In this document: positions 41,890 to 48,222 of the stretch, piece by piece
Position numbering within the stretch: position 1 is the stretch's first letter
Layout of the letters: each line of letters opens with the position of its first letter
NCBI RefSeq assembly: GCF_014192575.1
Contig: NZ_JACHYC010000005.1
Location: forward strand, 558,001 to 622,000
Origin: Variovorax sp. Sphag1AA
GTDB lineage: Bacteria > Pseudomonadota > Gammaproteobacteria > Burkholderiales > Burkholderiaceae_C
DNA: 64,000 bases
Direction of reading: 5' to 3'
Notes under the pieces: generated by a model
Seen by the model: the letters and a program-made list of their open reading frames with translations, nothing else
Told to the model about the DNA's origin: nothing
The model's database searches: none
Made by a program: the position numbers and the translations under genes

Positions 41890-43392
41890 TCATTCATCGC
41901 GAAAGCGCGCCCGATAGGCAGCTTCGGCAATGCGCTCGCTCGCCGACGGCGTGAGCGAGATTCCCTCGTACCAGACGCCATTGCTCTTGCGCTTGGCGAT
42001 GCCCTCGATTTGCGTGATCCGGTTGCCGAAGACCGTCGCCGACGGGGCGTTTTCGCCGCGCTCGCGCTTCCACAGAGCGAACGACTCGTAAGCGGGCTGC
42101 GCGCGCATGCGACCGGTTCGCTCGCAGCGTTCGGCGATCCAGTTGCGGATGTCGTCGTGCTCTTCCATGTAGTCCGCCGATGCGGCGCGCACGCTGTCGG
42201 GCACCGCGAGCCCCGACGCATACCAGAGCGCCGCCCCGCGAATCGCCCATTGCAGGATGGCCGGGCCTTCGGCTCTCAGCTTGGCGAGCAGCGACTTGTC
42301 GATGCGCGAGCCGGAGAACTTCGCGTTGAACGGCACCAGCAAGACGCGCCGCGCCATGGCGGCATCGCCGCCGTGCAGCCGGGGGCGGGTGTTGCCGACG
42401 ATCAAGTGCTTTTGCGTGAGCCGGAAGGTAAAGAAGTCCTGGCGCATGTAGCGAGCGCTCAGAGTCGCGTCGCCGGTGAGTTCTTTCACGAGGCTCTCGG
42501 CGAAGTGCTGCCCTTCCTCAAGTTCCGAGCTGATCGCAAGCCGCTTGGCCCGCAGCATCGCAAGCCCCGTCGGGTGGCGCTCGCCGCGCGCCTGCATGAG
42601 CGTCGCGCTCGGGAGCTTGACCGCGTAGGTGCCCCAGAGCGATTCCGTCAGGTCGGTCAAGACGCTCTTGCCGTTGCTGCCCGTGCCAAGCGCGAACGCA
42701 AGCACCTGCTCGCGGGTGTCGGCAGTGAGGCAGTAGCCGAGCCATCGCTGCACGAATTCGATCATCTGCACGTCGCCCTCGCCGTCGTCGCCCGGGAAGA
42801 CTTCGGCCAGAAAGCTCTTGAAGCGCGGGCAGTCGCCGAAGGGGTCGGGGCCGACGCTCGTGCACATGGTCACGTAGTCGGTCGCGACGCGCGGGCGCAT
42901 GCTGCCGGTTCGCAGGTCGACGATGCCCGTCGGCGTGTTCAGCTCGAAGGGCTCGCGGTCCCAGTCGGCCACGGGCACGCCCAATCGCGGGTCCGCTTCG
43001 GCCAGCGCGAGCACGCCATTGCGCGTGCGCGCCGACCCGAGCCGCACTCGCGCGCGGTCGTGGCGGGCAGCGGCCTCCCGGCAGACATCGCGCGAAAGGT
43101 CGTACGCGATCAGCGACTCGTCGCGCTGCCAAATCCTGCCGTCGTAGTGCATCCAGCCGAGACCGGGCGAGCGGCGCAGCATCGGGGCGGCTCGAAGGGC
43201 GAACACCTGCGCGAGTTCATCCTCGGTCTCGCCGATGGGCACGGCATCCGCTGGCGCATCCAGCTCGAAGCCGTTGAGCGCGCGCGCCTCTTCGCTGTGC
43301 CCGTTGACGGGTTGCGCCCGCCGCCGCGACCGCTGGGGTTCGCCGAAGGGTTGCGCGTCGCGCAGGGCATCCGCTGCCTTTTTCGCGGTCAT
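41890..43392 (-). CDS. P4-type D5-like SF3 helicase (phage/plasmid primase C-terminal family)
   Basis: A 500-residue protein. The N-terminal ~200 residues include a winged/D5_N region (WMHYDGRIWQRDESLIAYDL, FELNTPTGIVDLRTGSMRPR). The SF3 helicase core follows: Walker A FALGTGSNGKSVLTDL near 255, Walker B RLAISSELEEGQHF near 295, motif C KHLIVGNTRPR near 337. This is the C-terminal half of P4 alpha-type replication proteins, unwinding DNA at the element's origin. GAGGAGACACC precedes the ATG at 43392, which overlaps the Toprim primase stop (ATGA). In classical P4 alpha the primase and helicase are fused; here they are two coupled genes. Confidence 0.88.
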   Translation of the reverse strand: MTAKKAADALRDAQPFGEPQRSRRRAQPVNGHSEEARALNGFELDAPADAVPIGETEDELAQVFALRAAPMLRRSPGLGWMHYDGRIWQRDESLIAYDLSRDVCREAAARHDRARVRLGSARTRNGVLALAEADPRLGVPVADWDREPFELNTPTGIVDLRTGSMRPRVATDYVTMCTSVGPDPFGDCPRFKSFLAEVFPGDDGEGDVQMIEFVQRWLGYCLTADTREQVLAFALGTGSNGKSVLTDLTESLWGTYAVKLPSATLMQARGERHPTGLAMLRAKRLAISSELEEGQHFAESLVKELTGDATLSARYMRQDFFTFRLTQKHLIVGNTRPRLHGGDAAMARRVLLVPFNAKFSGSRIDKSLLAKLRAEGPAILQWAIRGAALWYASGLAVPDSVRAASADYMEEHDDIRNWIAERCERTGRMRAQPAYESFALWKRERGENAPSATVFGNRITQIEGIAKRKSNGVWYEGISLTPSASERIAEAAYRARFRDE

Positions 43393-44252
43393 GGTGTCTC
43401 CTCGGGATCGGCGGCAAGGTCTGCGAGGTCGAGCCCGTCGGGCGCGTGCCAGATACGCACGTCGTCGACGCCGCTCGCCCGATAGCGCGCCGCGCATGAT
43501 TCGGCCGCGCTGCGGCCGGGTGGATCGCCATCGGCGGCAATCCAGAGCTGCGCCACGCCGGGCACGACGGGCAGCGCTGCGAGGTTGCCCGCATCGATGG
43601 CACTCCATACGAATTCGAGCCCGACGTGCATCATCGCGAGCCCGGTCTCGATGCCTTCGGCGACGCCGACGACACCCGCGAAGTTCGAGGGGTGCGCGAG
43701 TTCGATCACGCCGCCTTGCTTGCGATGGCCGGGCAGGAACCGGCGCGCCGGGTCGATGGGGGCTTTCGTGCCGTCGCGGGTCAGCCAGGTGCAATGCAGC
43801 GAGATCGGCTCGCCGGTCAGCACGTCCCGAATCAGCGCGACGAGGCACGGGCCGCAGTAGCCGCTGGGGTGCGCATGGCGGTCGAGCCAGCGCAGCGACG
43901 AATGCCGGGGGATCGGGCAAGCCCGCGCGCGCAGGTAGCGGGCGGCGGGCGAATCGTCATCGAACAGCTCGCGCGTCGACTGCCACAGCGCGACACCAGC
44001 GTCGCTCAGACGCTCATGCCGTGCGACTGCGCGCGCAATTGGCGGCGGCTTGCCCACGCGCTTCGTGCGCCGACTCGCGTGCGCGTGTTCGATGTGGTGG
44101 CACCGATGGCAATGCGCGACGAAACCGGATTGATCGACCGTCACGCCGAGCGTCTTGTCGCCGGGCTTGTCGCGCCCGCAATTCGGGCACCGCACGCGAT
44201 GCTCACCGGGCGCGAGGGCGGCAAGGTCGACAAGATCGGCGGCGGCAGTCAT
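43389..44252 (-). CDS. Zinc-binding Toprim primase
   Basis: A 287-residue protein. Residues ~18-50 form a zinc ribbon (RVRCPNCGRDKPGDKTLGV, HCHRCHHIEH), typical of the DNA-sensing N-terminus of P4/T7-type primases. The Toprim catalytic region follows at ~190-260: VGVAEGIETGLAMM with the conserved Glu, and LWIAADGDPPGRSAAE with the D-x-D pair. It makes primers for element replication. The ATG at 44252 overlaps the previous stop (ATGA), and its own stop overlaps the helicase start. A longer frame from 44339 runs into the neighbouring gene and is rejected. Confidence 0.85.
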   Translation of the reverse strand: MTAAADLVDLAALAPGEHRVRCPNCGRDKPGDKTLGVTVDQSGFVAHCHRCHHIEHAHASRRTKRVGKPPPIARAVARHERLSDAGVALWQSTRELFDDDSPAARYLRARACPIPRHSSLRWLDRHAHPSGYCGPCLVALIRDVLTGEPISLHCTWLTRDGTKAPIDPARRFLPGHRKQGGVIELAHPSNFAGVVGVAEGIETGLAMMHVGLEFVWSAIDAGNLAALPVVPGVAQLWIAADGDPPGRSAAESCAARYRASGVDDVRIWHAPDGLDLADLAADPEETP

Positions 44253-44482
44253 CGGCCCGCCTCTTCGAGCGCGGCGTCGAGCCGGGGCCAAGTGCGATGC
44301 AGCAGCTCGAAGAGCACCGCGCCCTCGAAGTGCAGGCATCGCAGCAGCGCACGACCGCTGCGAATGTTCCCTCGCATGCCATGGTCGGTGCGAGCTTTGT
44401 CGGTCCTGCGACGCGCCGAGAGCGCGAGGTCGATGCCGGCGCAGAAGTCGAGCACGAGCCCGGCGATATCGGCGGCGCTCAT
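44249..44482 (-). CDS. Hypothetical small protein upstream of the primase
   Basis: A 77-residue protein: ADIAGLVLDFCAGIDLALSA then RGNIRSGRALLRCLHFEGAV and LFELLHRTWPRLDAALEEAG. It looks like a small all-helical protein with two Cys; no family recognised. It follows the Arg-rich 48-residue gene by six bases and overlaps the primase start by four, so it belongs to the replication operon. AAGG lies 12 bases before the ATG. Confidence 0.55.
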   Translation of the reverse strand: MSAADIAGLVLDFCAGIDLALSARRRTDKARTDHGMRGNIRSGRALLRCLHFEGAVLFELLHRTWPRLDAALEEAGR

Positions 44483-44488
44483 GACGAT

Positions 44489-44635
44489 CTACCTTGCGGC
44501 TTGCCCGGCGATCGAGCCCACGGGCTCGGGATGGCGGCGGGCCTTCGCGGCTTCGCGCTCACGTCGGCCGGGTCGCCGCTTGCCCTTGCGAGGCGGCGAT
44601 GAACGACGAGAATCGCGACTGTCGGGACGGCTCAT
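44489..44635 (-). CDS. Arg/Ser-rich 48-residue peptide
   Basis: MSRPDSRDSRRSSPPRKGKR followed by RPGRREREAAKARRHPEPVG: a very basic peptide (about a third Arg/Lys) with no hydrophobic core, resembling a nucleic-acid-binding tail or protamine-like segment. It is kept because AGGAGCG precedes the ATG at the right distance and it fits between alpA and the next gene with a six-base gap. The reading frame is open further upstream across the alpA gene, which is a shadow. Confidence 0.5.
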   Translation of the reverse strand: MSRPDSRDSRRSSPPRKGKRRPGRREREAAKARRHPEPVGSIAGQAAR

Positions 44636-44720
44636 GGCTCGCTCCTGATGGCGCGTTACGACCGCGCCGGGTTCGTGGAACTTGATGCCGGGACCGGATC
44701 GGCCGACCGGCTTCCTTTTG

Positions 44721-45029
44721 TCAGGCGGCTCTCTGCGCCTCTTTGGCGAGCAGTTCGGCGTCGTGAGCGTCCAGCGCAGCGACCGACCAGCGCGTGACGC
44801 GCTCGGAGAAAACGACCCCCGATGGAATGACACCTTGGCGCGCCCAAACTCGTACCAGTTCGGGGGCGATGTCGTAGCGTGCGGCAACCTCATGCACGTC
44901 AATCCAGAGCTTGCGACGCTCAGCGGGTGCCCGGCTGACACTGCTTGGCGTTGCGCGCGCCACCGAGCCCTTTTTCGCGTGCGGAGAACCGTCGCGCTTC
45001 TCGGCGGCGGCAAGTTTGGCGGGGGTCAT
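44721..45029 (-). CDS. AlpA-like HTH regulator/excisionase
   Basis: A 102-residue protein. The last ~60 residues carry a MerR/AlpA-type winged-helix signature: RKLWIDVHEVAARYDIAPEL, VRVWARQGVIPSG and VTRWSVAALDAHDAELLA, where the Arg/Trp helix end is typical of Xis/AlpA proteins that control integrase expression and excision in P4-like satellites. The basic N-terminal ~40 residues are probably disordered. AGGAGCG precedes the ATG. It opens the leftward replication cluster and lies beside a set of AGGGGT repeats that may be its operator. Confidence 0.75.
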   Translation of the reverse strand: MTPAKLAAAEKRDGSPHAKKGSVARATPSSVSRAPAERRKLWIDVHEVAARYDIAPELVRVWARQGVIPSGVVFSERVTRWSVAALDAHDAELLAKEAQRAA

Positions 45030-45076
45030 GGTGTCGCGCTCCTGATGTTCGATGAGGGCGACTTTGGGCGCGACAT

Positions 45077-45137
45077 AGGGGTCGGCGATACCCCTTGCAC
45101 CTTACGAAATGAACCCCTTGCGTTTCTTGCGAGGGGT
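45077..45137. promoter_or_regulatory. Cluster of AGGGGT/ACCCCT repeats beside alpA
   Basis: AGGGGT at 45077-45082 and ACCCCTTGC at 45090-45098 form one inverted pair; ACCCCTTGC at 45113-45121 and GCGAGGGGT at 45129-45137 (one mismatch) form a second. The two ACCCCTTGC copies are direct repeats 23 bases apart. They lie in the 116-base gap between the AlpA-like and the next leftward gene upstream. Likely sites for AlpA or a helper-derived regulator. Confidence 0.45.
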
Positions 45138-45145
45138 GGCGCGGG

Positions 45146-45850
45146 TCACTTCTGCGCTAGGCGCGGATGGCGTTTGCAGAGCGCAGACCAAGCTCGGGTA
45201 AAGCGCGATTTGCCGGGATAGGGATCGGCCAAGGTCTTGCGAAGTTCGTAACGCGTTCCGGGCTTCGGTGGAAGCGGCACCCGCGCAATGCTGCCGAACA
45301 TCCTGACGAGTTCGGCCTCGATGTCGTCAGCGTCACTCTCGGGCAGCGGGCGCTTGCCGCCCTTCGTCGGGCGCGGAGGCTGGGGGTCGATCGGCGGCTC
45401 CGGTTCGGGCCGCGTGCCGAGCATGGCGGCAAGCCGGTCAATGCCATCGGCCAGGATCACGAGATCGTCGAGCCCGATCTCGATGGCCGGCTCGAAGCGG
45501 ATTGCAACCAGCTTGCGGGCCTCAAATCCCCCTACCTGTTCGATGAGGGCGCGCCTGCCATCCATGACTCGGCGCAATGCGCCATCGTCGATGAATGCCA
45601 GCCCGACGGGCAGACTTCGCGGCATTCCTGCCAGATCGTCAATCTTCGGCGGAAACCAGTCGTCGGCCGGCCACGTCGAGATCGCCACAGTTGGCCCTGC
45701 TGCACCGTGGAGATTGCAAAGGATCAGCCCGCCCGGCGTCGTCTCTCGCAAGGCGAGCGCGAGCAAGTCGGCCGGCGCGACCTTGAAGTGCTCGGCGACT
45801 TCCCGCAGCGGGTAATGCGTGCGCCGCAGCGCTTCCGGCCCGCCGATCAT
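45146..45850 (-). CDS. Hypothetical protein between integrase and AlpA-like gene
   Basis: A 234-residue protein: YPLREVAEHFKVAPADLLAL looks like an HTH-type start, followed by GLILCNLHGAAGPTVAISTW, a mixed alpha/beta middle, a Pro-rich linker (PEPEPPIDPQPPRPTKGGKR) and a basic C-terminal region (RKTLADPYPGKSRFTRAW). Proteins of this layout occur next to integrases in proteobacterial satellites, but I cannot name a family. Its ATGA overlaps the integrase stop (45847-45850), so it is coupled to int rather than to alpA. It ends just before the AGGGGT repeat cluster. Confidence 0.6.
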   Translation of the reverse strand: MIGGPEALRRTHYPLREVAEHFKVAPADLLALALRETTPGGLILCNLHGAAGPTVAISTWPADDWFPPKIDDLAGMPRSLPVGLAFIDDGALRRVMDGRRALIEQVGGFEARKLVAIRFEPAIEIGLDDLVILADGIDRLAAMLGTRPEPEPPIDPQPPRPTKGGKRPLPESDADDIEAELVRMFGSIARVPLPPKPGTRYELRKTLADPYPGKSRFTRAWSALCKRHPRLAQK

Positions 45851-47136
45851 GCTGCCGACTTCCGGCGCATGGGGAGCACCTTGCCGCCATCGCGCAGAGC
45901 GTCGAGCAGATCACTCCACCGCTGCATGATCGCCGGCCGCTCTTCGAGAAACTGCGCATGGTCATACGCGCCACGCACGCCGCTTTTGCCGTGCGCGAGC
46001 ACCGGGTCGAGATGATCAAACGCGACTTTCGCGTCTTCCTGCATCAGCGTGAGAAACAAAGACCTAGTACCGTGCGCAGATTGCTCGAAGCCCAAGCGCT
46101 GCAAGGCATGTCCGACCGTGTTTTCGCTGATCGGCGTCGTGCGCTGCCGGCTCGCGACCGTGCTCGGAAAGACGAAAGGCACATCGTCGGGCACCGCCGC
46201 GCGCTGGGCCTCGATGATGGTCATCATCTGCCGGGACAGGGGCACGACGTGCACGCGACTGACTGCTGCGGCGCGGACCTTCGCGGCGAGACGCCCCTTC
46301 ATGGTTTCCAACGGCACGCGCCATTCGCGGCGCTTGAGGTCGATGTGCTCCCACCGCATGCCGTTCACCATCGCCGGCCGCTGCGCGGTATGAAACTGCG
46401 CCAGCGCGGCATGTTGAACGAAGATGTGACGACCCGGCGCGCTGGCGTAGTCGCGCAAGTCGCGCAGCATCGCGCCCAATGCCTTCCGGTCGAAAACGGC
46501 CGCGTGGGGTTTGGGCGGCGGTGCGGTCTTGATCAACGGCAACACATCGAGCACCGGGTTCCGCTCGACCATCCCGAGCGCCAGCGCGTGCGAGAAAACC
46601 GCCTCTGCGCCTTTCATCACGCGCTTGGCAATCTCGACGACACCGCGCGCCTCGATGCGCCGGATTTCGCGCAAGAGGTCTTGCGCAGTGATATCCGCGA
46701 CCGCCCGGGCACCCATCGAGGGAATCAGATCGGCCTCGATGTAGCGCCACCATTTCGCGGCATAGCCCGGCGTCCAGCCTTCGCGCTTGGCTTCCAGCGT
46801 GGCGGCGGCGACATCTGCAAAAGTGCCGTCGCCAACGGCTTTCCGGCGCTCCTGCTCGCGCTGGCGCGTCACGAGCGGGTCGCCCCCGTCGGCCACTTCT
46901 CGCCGTGCCTTCGCGCTGCGCTCGCGCGCATCGTTCAAGGTCAGTTCCGGATAGGTGCCGAGCACCATGCGCTTTTCGACGCCCCGAAGGCGATAGCGCA
47001 GCGTCCAACGTTTCGCGTAGCGGTCACCTGAGAGCCGGTCAATCTCCAGAGCCAGCCCCTTTCCGTCGGCAATCTTCGTGCGGGCCGCGCCGGGGGTAGG
47101 CCGGGCAGCGCGCACCTTTGCATCAGTGAGTTTCAT
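45847..47136 (-). CDS. int: Tyrosine-type integrase (DUF4102/P4-type)
   Basis: A 429-residue P4-family integrase. The N-terminal arm-binding domain starts MKLTDAKVRAARPTPGAART, then KGLALEIDRLSGDRYAKRW (DUF4102). The core-binding domain and catalytic domain follow, with the first Arg in FHTAQRPAMVNGMRW, the second box HGTRSLFLTLMQED, the third in DPVLAHGKSGVRGAYDHA where Tyr is the nucleophile, and the usual ...LEERPAIMQRWSDLLDAL end. The ATG at 47136 has GGAGG upstream; the longest frame starts 18 codons earlier. It lies ~170 bases from the tRNA-Arg it uses, as is typical, with arm repeats between. Confidence 0.92.
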   Translation of the reverse strand: MKLTDAKVRAARPTPGAARTKIADGKGLALEIDRLSGDRYAKRWTLRYRLRGVEKRMVLGTYPELTLNDARERSAKARREVADGGDPLVTRQREQERRKAVGDGTFADVAAATLEAKREGWTPGYAAKWWRYIEADLIPSMGARAVADITAQDLLREIRRIEARGVVEIAKRVMKGAEAVFSHALALGMVERNPVLDVLPLIKTAPPPKPHAAVFDRKALGAMLRDLRDYASAPGRHIFVQHAALAQFHTAQRPAMVNGMRWEHIDLKRREWRVPLETMKGRLAAKVRAAAVSRVHVVPLSRQMMTIIEAQRAAVPDDVPFVFPSTVASRQRTTPISENTVGHALQRLGFEQSAHGTRSLFLTLMQEDAKVAFDHLDPVLAHGKSGVRGAYDHAQFLEERPAIMQRWSDLLDALRDGGKVLPMRRKSAA

Positions 47137-47165
47137 GCGGTCGGGCCTCCAACGCCCGAACACGA

Positions 47166-47217
47166 AAAGCGGTACGAACTGCGAGCCCATCCCGCTTCGT
47201 ACCGCTTTCCGTACCGC
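47166..47217. repeat. Right arm-type repeats (inverted and direct GTACCG units)
   Basis: TTCGTACCGCTTT is present at 47196-47208 and as a perfect inverted copy at 47166-47178; GTACCGC is repeated directly at 47211-47217, giving a 22-base match with two mismatches to the left arm site at 36586-36607. It lies between the integrase start and the att core. Such sites bind the arm domain of tyrosine integrases. Confidence 0.65.
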
Positions 47218-47308
47218 AATTATCGCCGTCTGTCGGCGCTTAAGCCCCTTTTTCTCGCTCTGTCAGAGTGGGTCTACAGAGGGAAACGGGCAATTTGAGG
47301 GTTTTTTC

Positions 47309-47383
47309 TGGTCCCGCCGCCAGGAATCGAACCTGGATCTCAGCCTTCGGAGGGCCGAATTCTATCCGTTGAAATACAGCGAG
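47309..47383 (-). tRNA. tRNA-Arg (anticodon CCG), target of the integrated element
   Basis: On the minus strand a 75-nt cloverleaf can be drawn: acceptor CTCGCTG paired with CGGCGGG (two G-U pairs), D-arm around AACGGATA, anticodon stem CGGCC/GGCTG with loop CTCCGAA (anticodon CCG, reads CGG), T-arm CCAGG-TTCGATT-CCTGG, discriminator A and encoded CCA. The D-stem contains one mismatch. The 24 bases at its 3' end are duplicated at 36531-36554. The integrated element supplies the identical end, so the tRNA stays intact, but its terminator has moved away, and transcription may continue toward int. Confidence 0.9.
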
Positions 47384-47388
47384 GATCT

Positions 47389-47412
47389 GGGCTCCGACGT
47401 TGTCGGAAGCCC
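47389..47412. other. Hairpin between acrR and the tRNA gene
   Basis: GGGCTCCGAC (47389-47398), GTT, and GTCGG-A-AGCCC (47402-47412, one bulged A) form a stable stem just beyond the acrR stop and 6 bases before the tRNA 5' end. No T-run. Probably a Rho-dependent or weak terminator for acrR that also separates it from the tRNA. Confidence 0.35.
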
Positions 47413-47426
47413 GACATTATCGCCTA

Positions 47427-48056
47427 TCAGCCGCACCCCGGCTCGGACTTTCCGAAACCCAGCCCCGCAAGATAGACGCGGAAGGTCCGTCGCCCGGTCG
47501 AGACGAGGTCGAAGGCTTCCGGGTCGAGCAGCCAGTTCTGGATGAGCCCGTTGATGAGCGCGTGCAGCCCCTGCGCGGCCTGCGCCGCCGGGATGGGCAG
47601 CTTGATGCGCGAGCTGCGGGCCTCGGCGACCATGGCTTTCTCGAAATCGACCACGCATTCATTGCGTGCGTCCAGGTGCCGGCGGTGCACCGACTGCATG
47701 TCGTGCGTGTATTCGACCTTGTGGGTGGCAACCTCGAAGACGCGGCGCATCTGCGGGTCGGTGGTCATGAGTTTCAGGGCCTCGACCATCATGCGTTCGA
47801 CGCCGTCCATCGATCCGTCTTTGGCCACCTGCTGCACCGCGGCCTCGAGTGGCAGGGTGACGCGGTCCATCATGGCGTTGAAGAGATCGGCCTTGTCCTT
47901 GAAGTGCCAGTAGATGGCGCCGCGCGTGGCGCCGGCGTGCTGGGCGATCTGCTGCAGGGTGGTTTGCGACACGCCTTGCGACTGAAAAAGCACTTCGGCT
48001 GCGTCCAGCAGGCGCTGGCGCGTCTCTTGCGCTTCTACCTTTGTGCGTCTCACCAT
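47427..48056 (-). CDS. acrR: TetR/AcrR-type repressor of the RND efflux operon
   Basis: A 209-residue regulator. The HTH is TRQRLLDAAEVLFQSQGVSQTTLQQIAQHAGATRGAIYWHF (the last HTH residues as in AcrR/TtgR), followed by the TetR_C AcrR ligand domain (VERMMVEALKLMTTDPQMRR, VFEVATHKVEYTHDMQSVHR, AAQGLHALINGLIQNWL). It should release the operator when bound to hydrophobic drugs. Divergent from the acrAB-oprM-like operon; the 166-bp gap holds a near-consensus AcrR operator. Confidence 0.9.
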   Translation of the reverse strand: MVRRTKVEAQETRQRLLDAAEVLFQSQGVSQTTLQQIAQHAGATRGAIYWHFKDKADLFNAMMDRVTLPLEAAVQQVAKDGSMDGVERMMVEALKLMTTDPQMRRVFEVATHKVEYTHDMQSVHRRHLDARNECVVDFEKAMVAEARSSRIKLPIPAAQAAQGLHALINGLIQNWLLDPEAFDLVSTGRRTFRVYLAGLGFGKSEPGCG

Positions 48057-48105
48057 TTTTGTCTCCCGTTTCTAAAATCGGCCCTTTGCGCGTGAAGGCT
48101 GTCAC

Positions 48106-48127
48106 TATACATGCACGAATGTATGTA
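48106..48127. promoter_or_regulatory. AcrR-type operator in the efflux promoter
   Basis: Read on the minus strand, TACATACATTCGTGCATG followed by TATA matches most of the 24-bp E. coli AcrR operator (TACATACATT-TGTGAATG-TATGTA), including the complete left half; about five positions differ at the right end and centre. It lies between the divergent acrR and acrA starts. This is a strong functional prediction for a conserved AcrR DNA contact. Confidence 0.75.
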
Positions 48128-48222
48128 AACTACCGCCCTTTCCCGATAGCCGAGTTCGCCGTGCTGCTTTAGGCCCCTGCGCGAACAGGCGCTGTCCCCC
48201 GTCCTAGATACAAAGGATTCGC

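Larger units (their letters stand above)
36531..47332. mobile_element. Satellite-like integrative element in tRNA-Arg(CCG) with its own major capsid protein
   Basis: The ends are 24-base near-identical copies (one mismatch) of the tRNA-Arg 3' end. Inside are a tyrosine integrase next to the tRNA, an AlpA-like regulator, Toprim primase and SF3 helicase, an SSB-like gene, an origin-like spacer, arm-type repeats at both ends, membrane cargo, and a capsid module. Nearly all genes run leftward with ATGA/GTGA overlaps. This is the plan of P4-like satellites/PICIs, but with an HK97-type capsid gene and without recognisable portal, terminase, protease, tail or lysis genes. Size (~10.8 kb) also fits a satellite rather than a prophage. 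It should need a helper phage for packaging. Confidence 0.85.

Noticed and set aside
47389..47412. Intrinsic terminator of the tRNA-Arg gene
   Set aside because: It lies upstream of the tRNA on its strand and lacks a T-run; the real tRNA terminator is at 36491-36526.
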